This document shows, in pieces, positions 47,830-57,065 of a stretch of DNA of 64,000 bases; positions within the stretch are counted from its first letter, which is position 1; each line of letters opens with the position of its first letter. Under the pieces are notes generated by a model. The model had not been told where the DNA came from and did not search any database. It saw only the letters and a program-made list of their open reading frames with translations. Source of the stretch: Promerops cafer (Eukaryota > Chordata > Aves > Passeriformes > Nectariniidae); contig VZSE01008792.1 in assembly GCA_013398275.1 (NCBI GenBank), forward strand, positions 62,001-126,000. The letters run 5' to 3'. The position numbers and the translations under genes are program-made.

Positions 47830-49323
47830 CAGACAGGGTGCAAACCCCACCAGAACAGGGGAAGCAGCACTTCCCAACACCCAGGTGAAACCCACCTTGG
47901 GAGGACCCATCTCAAGACCCCGTTTTTTAGCCCACAGTCCCTCTCTGTGGTGTGTTTTCCAGCTCTAGACTGCTCGAGGCAGCCTTTCCCCTCTGAGCCC
48001 CTGGGTTTGCCTGGCAGGAATGGTCCATCTCATGGAGATACCTTCCCACCCCAAGCCACACAGGGACGTGAGCAAGGAAAACCGGCCACCCTCTGCTATC
48101 AAAAGGAGCTGGCTCAGAGAGCTGTAAACTTAAGCTGCTCAGACATGACATCAAATATTTAGGTTATTTGGGATTTGCGCTCGATTGTTTGATGTTTCTG
48201 TTTCATTCCCAGTAGAGCCAGTTGCTGTTTTGCCACTGAAAATATTCCCAGCAGAAAATGCAGCTTTGTGAAGACCCAAAGTTGTTCAAGGAGAAGAGAC
48301 TGTCTGGAAGAAAATGATCACATTTTCATCTTTTTTTTTTTTTTTGTTGTTCTGAATTGACATCCCAGCACTACATGCTCTGAATTTTGCATTCAGAGAG
48401 TTGAATTCTATTAAAAAGTGTGGAAAAAGGGTTCCAAGCTGAACTGTTTCTGGATTTGAAACATCACCTCCTCACATTTTCTCCTTGCAGCTCAGTATTA
48501 CAAACAAATGTTGTGAAAGGGCCTTACCCAGGACATAACCTCTTTATTTCCTGATCAAACTCCACTAAAGAGCTTGAAAGCTGGGAAATGCAGATGTCTC
48601 AAGCTGCCAACCATCATTTTGGTAATGGAAATGCTTACTCTGCTCTGCAGGGGAGGACTGGAAAGACTTGGCAAGAAAGAGGATTGGGATAAAATAAAAA
48701 AATAAAATAGAAAGAGGAAAATGGCTGTGACTGAATGTGGATGCACTTGACACCCCAGTGACCCTCCTCCTGTCCCTGCCTTGTGGCATTGTAAGAGAGA
48801 CAGGAGCTCTCACTTCAAATTAACTTAATCTGTACAGTTAAATAATTCATGTTGATTTAGGAAAGCTTTATTCCTAATGGGACACACGTGAAGACAGAGT
48901 TAATATTAGAAGAGGCCGTGGAGGGGAGGAGAGCGGGAATTAGACTATAAAAGGTGAAGGTACAAGTTAATTGCCTATCAATTATTCACCTTAAGTCTCT
49001 GGGAGTAGCTCCCCTGCCTCCCTCCTCACACCCTCATATTCCCTTTTCCTGCTTGTGGCCAATTTCCCACTGGCACCTCTGGGACCAACCTTTTCCCTGT
49101 GCCAAGCAAGTGGTGCCTGGGAGCTTCCTGGGACAGCCTGAGGTACGTGGCCAGGCTGGAGGTGGCACATCTCCCTCTGGGGACAGACCAGGACAGCCTT
49201 GGGATGCTCCTGCCAAGGTGTCATGAAGGAGTGGAGCCATCCCGTTTCCCAACTCCTCGTCATCCATCTGCTTCATTGTCCTGGTTCCTCCATCCTGCAG
49301 GCACAGCAGGTCCTGCCAGCCCT
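47830..49323. other. Unique intronic DNA with AT-rich block
   Basis: A T run lies at about 48331-48345, and an AT-rich, repeat-free block at about 48825-49000 includes AAATTAACTTAATC, AAATAATTCATG and AAGTTAATTGCC. No exon or RNA gene was recognised. Confidence 0.5.
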
Positions 49324-49324
49324 G

Positions 49325-49712
49325 GTCACCGCAGGCCGAGGTGTCACCGCAGGCCGAGGTGTCACTGCAGGCTGAGGTGTCACCACAGGCTGAGTTGTCA
49401 CCGCAGGCTGACGTGTGACCACAGGCCGAGATGTCGCCGCAGGCCGAGGTGTCACCACAGGCTGAGATGTCGCTGCAGGCCAAGATGTGACCGTAGGCCA
49501 AGACGTGACCGCAGGCCGAGGTGTCACCGCAGGCTGAGGCGTCACTGCAGGCCGAGGTGTCACCACAGGCTGAGATGTCGCCGTAGGCCAAGATGTGACC
49601 GTAGGCCAAGACGTGACCGCAGGCCGAGGTGTCACCGCAGGCTGAGGCGTCACCGCAGGCCGCGATGTCACCGCAGGCCGAGGTGTCACCGCAGGCCAAG
49701 GTGTCACTACGC
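49325..49712. repeat. 18-bp minisatellite with 108-bp higher-order period
   Basis: About 21 copies of GCAGGCCGAGGTGTCACC with few variants (CCACAGGCTGAGATGTCG, CGTAGGCCAAGATGTGAC). Ordered variants recur exactly 108 bp apart: AAGATGTGACCGTAGGCC at 49482 and 49590, and GCCGAGGTGTCACCACAG at 49444 and 49552. Hence six 18-bp units form a higher-order unit that was amplified later. Because the unit is six codons with no stop, long open frames run through both strands (repeated A-C-G-D-T-S on minus, H-R-R-P-R-C on plus). There is no sign of a real protein. Confidence 0.96.
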
Positions 49713-50094
49713 CACGGCCACGTCGGCACCGCGAGCCGGGGCTCCCCTCTCCCTCCCCGTTCCCTCCCAGGGAAACCAAAGCTCTCCTCAGAGTTTCTCC
49801 TCGCTTGGCTGCCTCCGAGATCTGGGAACTCAACACTAATTAACGTGTCTGCAAATCCCGGCTCGGCTGCCGGGGCCTCAAATTCCTTCACGGTCCCGCA
49901 AGTGCAGAAGGATCCACGAGCGAGCCCTCTGGCTCCTGAAGCTACACGGCTGGCAGATGCATATTTTAACAACACACATCTGTTGGCAATATAATCTCTT
50001 GTATTTGCCCTCCCTGCTCTGAGCTTTGATGGAAGACCGGAGGGAACTCTCCAGTGGTTACAGCCGAAGTGTTTGCTTTGCAATTTCGCTCGAT

Positions 50095-50215
50095 TGCCGC
50101 CTGATTTTATTTTTAAATTTCTCCAAGTCCTAATCAGGCTCTTACTTTATTTAATTAATACCCTGGCTTAGTTAAATAGATCATAAATTAAGCAGCCCGG
50201 CCATTAGAGATGTAC
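50095..50215. promoter_or_regulatory. AT-rich block with TTAATTAA cores
   Basis: CTTTATTTAATTAATACC, CTTAGTTAAATAGATC and AAATTAAGCAGCCC lie within 120 bp of repeat-free DNA. Candidate regulatory block on composition only. Confidence 0.25.
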
Positions 50216-51673
50216 CAGGTAGCAAATAGCCCTCCAGTGGCTTCCCAGAGCCTGCCTGGCTTGGGTTCCCCTGTCAAACTGCCTTGACATCCTTTGCTTG
50301 CAGAAAATCTGGATGCCTCCATATGTCCCAAATCCCATCAGATTTATCAACCTTCTCTGTTTGGGGCAGATATCCTGAGGAGATTGAGTGACTCCTTCCC
50401 CAGAGAGTTTGGGCAATGGTAGGAGGAGGGAAGGTGAGGGAGACCTGGAGAAGGGGAACCCTCCAGCTTTGGGATGCATGAACAACATTTCCCAGCAATA
50501 TTTGTCCCTGGAACTCCACAAAGAAAAGATTTTCCCTGATGCTGATGACATTAATAGGCTCGTCTGTTTGAGTGTTTGGACTTCCAAGGCTATGGAATGA
50601 TCTGTTCCACTACATTTAACCATGTAGATTTGAAAACAATGTGACAAAACCTTAAATATTTAATTAAAATATGGTGTAGCTCTGCATCTGAGCAGGGAAG
50701 TAGGAGGCATCAGCCCCATAAAGCTCTTGTCAGACATGAATGACAGCACTTGGAGCCTGAATCAGGAGGCATTGGGGGATTTCTTGATACCAAGGAAGTG
50801 GAAAATCTGGCAAGGATAGACAAGGCAGCACCAACCCATACAAAAAACCAGGCAGGGTTATTTTTCCAGAGACAAGGCTGGGGGTGATAGAGTGGGATAG
50901 AGTTCCCCAGAACTGCCTCTAACGTCCAGCTGGCTGAAGAGCCCTTGAGTCACTGAGAAACCACCAGCAGGTGTTGGGCTCCCAGCCACCAGAGCCCCCA
51001 GCCACCAGAGCCCCCCGCCACCACAGCCTCTCAGCTCTGCCTCAGTTGTGATTGATCGCTTCCCTGAGAGCTGCATGGTTTGCACCTGGCTCCAGGGTTG
51101 CCTTAGGGATCCTCTCCTGCCCAGGGAGGTCTGCAGCCTCAGGTGAAGCTGGGCAGACTGGGATGAAGGAACATCCCCCCAGGCATCTTCCTGTGAGCAG
51201 CTCAGGCAGCCTGGCATATTCCTTCTCAACCCAGGGAGGTGAAATTTGGGAGATCCAGCTCCCTCCAGATACAGCTGCCTAGCTCACGACCACAGCAGGC
51301 TCACACACTGCATGCTAAGAGCAGAGATGTCTGCACAGCTGGTGGTGCTGCACATCTGGAAGCACCAGAAATGTCTCTCCCCCTTCACAGACACGTGTTA
51401 CCCCTCTGTCACGCAGTGAGTTCAGCCTGACAGGCTGCACATTGTATTGTCCCCAGCTGGCAGAAACACGCGGGCTAAAGGCTTCTACTCTTCATGTGCC
51501 ACTTCTGTCCCCTCCACTGGGGTGGCTAAAACACAGAGAACAGATCCCACAGCAGCTCCTGCCCTCGCTGCCAGCACAGGACACCCCATCCCAAAGGAGC
51601 AGTGTGAGCTGCTGATACCAACCCCCTGCAAAGGCGGGATCATCACTCCTACCTCCCCAACCTGCCTGAAATG
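50216..51673. other. Unique intronic DNA, no gene seen
   Basis: Contains a small local triplication of CCAGCCACCAGAGCCC near 50985-51025. No recognised repeat family, exon or RNA gene. Confidence 0.6.
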
Positions 51674-51866
51674 TCACAGAATCACACAATTTCCTGAGCT
51701 GGAAGGGACCCACAAGGATCATTGGGTCCAACCCCAGGCCCTGCACAGACACCCCAACAATCCCACCCTGTGCATCCCTGAGAGCATTGTGCAAATGCTC
51801 CTGGAGCTCTGCAGCCTTGGGGCCGTGACCACTTTTCCCTCCTTTGAACATCTGCATAAATACCCC
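51674..51866 (-). mobile_element. CR1 3' fragment (CCTGAGCTGG-type)
   Basis: It starts TCACAGAATCACACAATTTC, then CTGAGCTGGAAGGGACCCAC, AAGGATCATTGGGTCCAACC and GCAAATGCTCCTGGAGCTC. Minus orientation. Confidence 0.9.
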
Positions 51867-51899
51867 TAAAGTTAAAGATGAGCTACCAGTCGCTTCCAA

Positions 51900-52240
51900 A
51901 CCCACACTGGCTCATCGATTTGGCCTAAATTGAACACGCTGTAACTTTAATTTTCTTAAAAGGAAAACATTCTGCAAATATAAGTTGCTGAACATCTTAG
52001 GTAAATGTACCAATTAGCAACTACCATGCATATCCACATAAACATTAACTACCATCTATTCAACACATTCCATAACCCCAAAGATAATAACGATTTCCTT
52101 TTGATCCACAAAAACATCTCTCTGCTCAATCAACGCTTCGCAACAGCTCTGACGTACGCCCTGGGACTAAATTAGTTTTGAAATCTTTAGCTCTAATTAA
52201 ATAACATTATTTCTTTTGTCTGGCTCCCACAATGTATTCT
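51900..52240. promoter_or_regulatory. AT-rich repeat-free block, possible conserved element
   Basis: About 340 bp of AT-rich DNA with GTAACTTTAATTTTC, ACCAATTAGCAACTACC, TTTTGATCCAC, GGACTAAATTAGTTTTG and GCTCTAATTAAATAAC. No repeat family is recognised. It lies 1.3 kb upstream, in plus coordinates, of the D1 second exon. Regulatory role is inferred. Confidence 0.3.
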
Positions 52241-53564
52241 GCTTTCACAACAGAAGGAGGGAGCCCAGGCGAAGGAGGGGTTGTCGGTGAGCAAGACAAA
52301 GTTCCCCTTTCCCATTCATTTCCAGGATTATTTCATGTATGGGCACATGTCAGAGCTCTGAGCTGCTGCCAAGGGTTGATTGAGCAGAACGAGGAATCAA
52401 AGGAAAATCATCATTATCGTCAGGGTCAGGGAAGGAAGGGGTGGCAGCTGTGAAAGTTTGGGAGTAGGGAATGCTGTAGGGTTGTGGAGGGAGGAAAAAC
52501 AAATGCAAGGGAAATTGCAAACCAGGAATTTGAACTAATTTTCACAGTGCTGACTCCAGTGAGGTGCACCTTCAACCACAGCTGGTACCTTAATTCACTT
52601 CTTTTGGCTGCTTAAAACTAATCAGTGTTGATCTGACTAAAAGCACCAAAATTCTTGATTTGGATCTTTTTAAAAGGGTTTGTTTTTTTTTTATCCCTAG
52701 AAACTAATCAGGAATAAAAACAACAAGGAAAAAAGAAATCCAGTCTTCAACTTAAACAAACTTAAATATGCAAATGGTTTCACTTTGAGGGTTGAATAAT
52801 CAGGATGAATCTGGGAGCAGCAATACAGACTGGGTTTTGTCCAAGCTGTTCAAGAAAAATACCATTTTCATTAACTTCTCTGAAGCCACGTCCATGCCGG
52901 GAAGCCTCGCTGACGTGCCTGCCTTTTCCCAGCACTCCTGTGGGAAGAGCCTCCCTCCCGCTCTGCCAGATGGCCAAAAAAGCCCTCCAGCTCTGCCAGT
53001 GCTCCCCACTCATCTCCCACAAAAAAAGGTCCTCTACATGATTTGGGGAGCCACTACCAGTTTGCAGTCCCAGGCAATATCCTTCTGTGCTGCTCATGGG
53101 CAAGATGAATTACTGAGAAACGCAGGGTGCTAAAATATTAGTATGTAGATAGTTTAAAAATACTGCAATAGTATGAAACCAGCCTTTCCTCAGGGGGTGG
53201 AGTCGTCCCGGTCCTGTAGGCAGGGTAATGCATAAGTGGTGACACTGACACTCTTCATATCCTTAAATTTATGGATAGACTCTCTTGAATTGGGGCATAA
53301 ATCCATAAAGCTGAAGTGCCAAACTCTTGGTGCCTGTGTTACTCCTGGAACTGTCACACTCCACCCCAGAGCTGCTCCACTCCCCCAGCAGCTTCCTTTG
53401 ATCCTGTTCTCAGGACTGAGCTGCTCCCCCACTGCTCTCACGATGGATTCATTCCCAGTCCTCTTGATCCAGCAACAAAACATTTTGTCAAAAGCCACTC
53501 AGTGTGACCATGAGGGCAGTGAAACCCAACAGACACGCTGGGGCCGTGAGGCGCCGGGACTCAC
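52241..53564. other. Intron next to the D1 exon, no other feature seen
   Basis: Ordinary intronic DNA ending at the KIRREL3 donor. No repeat family or second exon was recognised. Confidence 0.6.
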
Positions 53565-53714
53565 CGAGGACAGTCAGTCGGGCAGGTCTGGACCGGATGG
53601 CTGCTTGGATGGCCTGGCACTCGTACACGGCGTCATCCTGGAGGTCAGCTCGCAGGATCTTCAAGTGGTGCTGACCCGACAGATGGTCTCCTACGACCAG
53701 ATAGCGCGGGTAAC
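53565..53714 (-). CDS. KIRREL3: KIRREL3 exon: second half of Ig domain 1
   Basis: This 150-bp exon starts with two bases completing a serine codon, then has 49 codons from Y-P-R-Y-L-V-V-G-D-H-L to R-P-A-R-L-T-V-L, plus one base. The acceptor is TTTGGCAG|GTTAC and the donor CCTCG|GTGAG. It carries the second D1 cysteine in A-V-Y-E-C-Q-A-I-Q-A-A. By my count from the human sequence the glutamine after that cysteine is Q128. From memory, mutating this residue in mouse KIRREL3 abolishes homophilic adhesion, so the bird protein should keep the D1-D1 interface. The exon fits 53-55 kb of gene order: D1 is split over two exons 1.9 kb apart, as the domain halves of this family usually are. There is no frameshift or stop. 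The following intron is the 38.8-kb giant of the window. Confidence 0.95.
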
Positions 53715-55593
53715 CTGCCAAAGGCAAAGCATGGGTCAGGAGGCAGCTGGAGCCACGAGCCCAGGGATGAGGAGAGCAGAGCATGGGTCCAGCATCCCAC
53801 AGCAATTCCCAGGATGCAGGCAGCTTCCTCCCCTCCTTGGCAGCCAGCCCGAGGAGAGAGAGAAAGAACCTGCCCAGTCCAGGAAAGAGACTGCACGTTT
53901 GGTCTACAGGTTCAAAAAAGAGGTGCTGAAGAAGGAGCATTAACTGAAATCCCAAGGAATCACGGGATCACAGAATGTTAAGTGTTGGAAGGTTTGGTTT
54001 TGACCTTAAAGATCATCGGAACCCAAGCCCCCCTGCCATGGGCAGGGACGCCTCCCACTAGATCAGGTTGCTCAAGGTCTTCTCCAACCTGGCTTTGAAC
54101 CCTTCCAGGGCTGGGGCATTCACAACCTCCCTGGGCAAGAAAAAAGGATGAGCCCTTCCATCAGGAAACCCACCACTTCCTGCTCCTCTGCAACCCATCA
54201 TGGAATGTCCTCAGTTCCTGAGGTCAGCTGAGGTGACACCCTGGAATACAACCATGATTAGCTCTGTGTAAAGCTTGGGCAGGGGTCTGGGGGCACCAGC
54301 AGCTCTGGTCAGCCTGGCTGGACACACAGGATGGACACACAGGGGGAAAGGTGCCACCCCCCTGTCCTGCTGTGCCCAATGCCCTGTGTAACACAGCACT
54401 GGCACACACTTGTGCTTCTGTTGTTTCTCAAGTTATCAGCAGCAGGATTTGCTCTCCTGAACTGTGAGAAGTACAAATGATGTGTTTGTTTGTATTGTGC
54501 TAATTAGACACTGGCTGAGCTGGTATCACGCGAGCTGGCAGCTCCTGTGGCTTCCAGCAGCCCCAGCTCCCTTAATTGTGGAAGTCATTCACATCAGCTC
54601 CCTACTTCACTGGAGCTCTTGTTACTCAGTCGTGTTGCAAGGTCTTGCATGGAAAACTCAGCTCTCTAATAGATGCAAAAATTGTGGCTCAGAGCTTTGA
54701 AAAACAGGCAAAGATGGGGCTGCTCACTCGGGCATGGCTGTAAATGAGCAATTATATGTATTAATAAAAAATAGAGGGAAAGAAGAAGCAGGCACGGCAC
54801 TTTAGGGAAGAGCAGAGTCCCTGGAGATCAAAAAGCATGGAGCCTCCCTTGGTTTCTGAATGCTGCTTCTTGCCTTGGGGAAAACTCCCTCAGGTCACCC
54901 GGAGCTGAGCAGTGTCACGTGTGTACAAACTCTGCAGAGCCTGAGGGGACTCTGCAGCTCCTGAAGGGCTCCATGTCCTCCCAGGCTGTTTCCAACAGAC
55001 TCTCTCCTTACTCACGTGAAATATTTCAGTTACAAATTAGTGTTTTCCAGCAAAATATACAGAATAAAATCTAAACTTCCCCAGTATTGCACCAGTCTTC
55101 ACCAGCTGCAATTAACCCTCAATCACAGTGTGGGTGTGAGATTAAGGAATGTGAGTTCTGAGGAATTTGGTCACTAAGCTATATTTGCCAAAACTAAAGC
55201 TTGAGGAAGCCACAAACACTCGTCCAAAGCAAAGAGAGGCTTGTGGGTCTCTTCAAACTCAGGATATTCCACAGTTCTTTTCATTTTTGAGAATATCAAA
55301 ACAGGCACTTTCACCATTTATAAAACATTTCATCCCACATTTTGGAAAGGTGACATTAGTTTCCAAGGAAGTCAAACCAGGGCTTTCCAAAGGGTCAGGT
55401 GACATCTGTGGGAGCCAACAGTATTGTTTCAGATCAGAGTGAAACAGATTTTGGTTTATTCCAAGCGTCAGTGCCTATGTTTGGGCAGACTGGAAGGTGT
55501 TGGAGTTGAAATGAAAACATTATTCCCCAAATGAACATTGGGCAAGGAGAGCTCCTGCTTTCCTTGTTTATGGAGGGTGGTGCCCAGACTTAC
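53715..55593 (-). other. KIRREL3: KIRREL3 intron within Ig domain 1
   Basis: A 1,879-bp intron with GTAAG donor and GGCAG acceptor. It contains a minus CR1 copy (53957-54170) and an AT-rich region around 54455-54800 with GCTAATTAGACAC and CCCTTAATTGTGG. No cryptic exon is evident. Confidence 0.85.
53957..54170 (-). mobile_element. CR1 LINE 3' fragment next to D1 exon
   Basis: It starts AATCACGGGATCACAGAATG and holds TTGACCTTAAAGATCATCGG, CTGCCATGGGCAGGGACGCC and AACCTGGCTTTGAACCCTTC. Minus orientation; its 3' tail points at the KIRREL3 acceptor 242 bp away. Confidence 0.9.
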
Positions 55594-55738
55594 TTGAGAG
55601 ATCCCGTCCGACTCCAAGGGCCAGCCCGTCCTTGATCCAGAGCACGATGCCATTGTACTCGGGGATGGCACAGAGCAGCGTCACCGGCTGCCCCGCGATC
55701 ACCACCTGGTCCTGGGGCTGCTGCGTGAACGAGGACGC
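55594..55738 (-). CDS. KIRREL3: KIRREL3 exon: first half of Ig domain 1
   Basis: Read on the minus strand, this exon encodes 48 codons plus one base. It begins A-S-S-F-T-Q-Q-P-Q-D-Q and runs through the first D1 cysteine (V-T-L-L-C-A-I-P) and the core tryptophan stretch V-L-W-I-K-D-G to G-V-G-R-D-L-S. It corresponds to about residues 47-94 of human KIRREL3. The donor is CTCAA|GTAAG. The acceptor tract contains two AGs five bases apart (CAGGCCAG). I chose the inner AG because exon 145 bp long then starts on a codon boundary and aligns with human V-Y-S-F-S-Q; the outer AG would start the exon at 55743 and change the phase. The next exon supplies GT to complete a serine codon. Differences from human, such as E-Y-N-G-I for E-Y-D-G-F, are conservative. 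A CR1 copy starts 172 bp upstream of the acceptor. Confidence 0.92.
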
Positions 55739-55910
55739 CTGGCCTGGACAGGGGGACAAGAGAGGAACAGGGCGCTGTCAGTTCTCCTGGGGTTTCCAGC
55801 ACGATGCAGTTCCTTGGGATGCAACAGTCCAGGATGCTCCTGGCACAGCACAAATGGGAGACTGAGCTCTGCAGCTCTTCATTATGTGATTGCTTAATTA
55901 CGTGATTGCC

Positions 55911-56260
55911 CCACAGAACGATGGAATGGTTTGGGTTGGAAGGGACCTTAAAGCTCATCCTGTTCACAGGGAAAAATTCCTTCCCAGTATCCCATCTATT
56001 GCTGCCCTCTGGCAGTGGGAAGCCATTTCCCCTTGTCCCCAGTCCCTCTCCAGCTCTCCTGGAGCCCCTTCAGGCCCTGCAAGGGGCTCTGAGCTCTCCC
56101 TGGAGCCTTCTCCTCTCCAGGTGAGCACCCCCAGCTCTGCCAGCCTGGCTGCAGAGCAGAGGGGCTCCAGCCCTGGAGCATCTCTGTGGTCTCCTCTGGA
56201 CTCATTCCAGAAGCTCCACATATTTCCTGTGCTGAGGATCCAGAGGTGGACGCAGCATTT
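55911..56260 (-). mobile_element. CR1 LINE 3' fragment with about 150-bp internal deletion
   Basis: It opens CCACAGAACGATGGAATGG and GGTTGGAAGGGACCTTAAAG, then jumps from CTCATCCTGTTC straight to ACAGGGAAAAATTCCTTCCC, skipping the GGGCAGGGACACC and TGTGCCAGGGCC boxes present in other copies. The rest, to GGAGCATCTCTGTGG and GTGCTGAGGATCC, is intact and of the young subfamily. Minus orientation, 172 bp from a KIRREL3 acceptor. Confidence 0.93.
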
Positions 56261-56916
56261 CGTGACAGACAAATATTTGCAATAATTTGCTCCCTGGGGG
56301 GAAAAAAAGCTCCAACCAAGAGGCACCAGCATTTCCTGTAACTGTTTTATTCCAAATTGTGGTGGTGGTGTTTCAGCCACAATGATCACAGACAGAGAAG
56401 CAGCAGGATGTCCAGCAGCAGCAATATTTTGTATTACACATAATAAAAGAGGATGTTGGTCCTCTGCTTCTGAGCCTTGCTCCCACCTCGTGTGCTCACT
56501 GAAATCAGGATGTGCACGGAAACAACCTGCTATAAAACATGCAGGGAAACAACCAACTGCTGCTGTTCCCCTCCCTCCCCAGGTGTAACCTCCTGGCATT
56601 TGCTGGGAGCTTCACACACATCTGGAGGGAAAAGGAAGGCCCAGCTCTGCCTCAGCACTGCCTTTGTGGAAGCTGCAGCATTAAACTCGCAAATCTCTCT
56701 CCTCACCCTTCCCTACCTGAGTGCTGCAATAACAAATCCCAGCCCCAGGTGATCTCCTGCCATGGTGGGATGTCTCACACCTCAGGAGTGACACAGCACT
56801 TCTCCTTTTCCATGGGAAGTACTCCAGTCACTGTAACCTCTTCCACAGCAGAGTTTACTCAGCATTAAGTTTTATTTTCACTTCCCCCTTGGCCTTGCCA
56901 TGATTGAAAATTATTC

Positions 56917-57065
56917 AGAGAATCAGAGAATCCCAGAATGGTTTGGGTTGGGAGGGATCTTAAAGAACATCTCATTCCACCCTCTGCCATGGGCAGGGAC
57001 ACCTTCCACTACCCCAGGGTGCTCCAAGCCCCATCCAACCTGGCCTTGGATGTTCCAGGGATTCA
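56917..57065 (-). mobile_element. Short CR1 3' fragment
   Basis: It reads AGAGAATCAGAGAATCCCAG, GGTTGGGAGGGATCTTAAAG, CTGCCATGGGCAGGGACACC and TTGGATGTTCCAGGGATTC. Minus orientation. Confidence 0.92.

Larger units (their letters stand above)
14798..53564 (-). other. KIRREL3: Giant KIRREL3 intron between D1 and D2 exons (38.8 kb)
   Basis: It is bounded by the donor CTCG|GTGAG at 53564 and the acceptor GTTGCAG at 14798. It separates the exon ending L-T-V-L from the one starting P-P-D-D-P and leaves phase 1. It holds 18 CR1 copies, three minisatellites, two CpG-rich clusters and several AT-rich blocks, listed separately. I searched it for further KIRREL3 exons, nested genes and structural RNAs and recognised none. 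Its size suggests room for regulatory DNA, but that is inference. Confidence 0.85.

Noticed and set aside
49325..49712. Possible CRISPR-like array
   Set aside because: Units are contiguous 18-mers with no unique spacers, in a bird intron.
49034..50083. 349-codon minus-strand open frame with repeated A-C-G-D-T-S words
   Set aside because: It is produced by an 18-bp minisatellite whose unit is a multiple of three and lacks stops. Other frames on both strands are open across the same array, and flanking parts show no domain.
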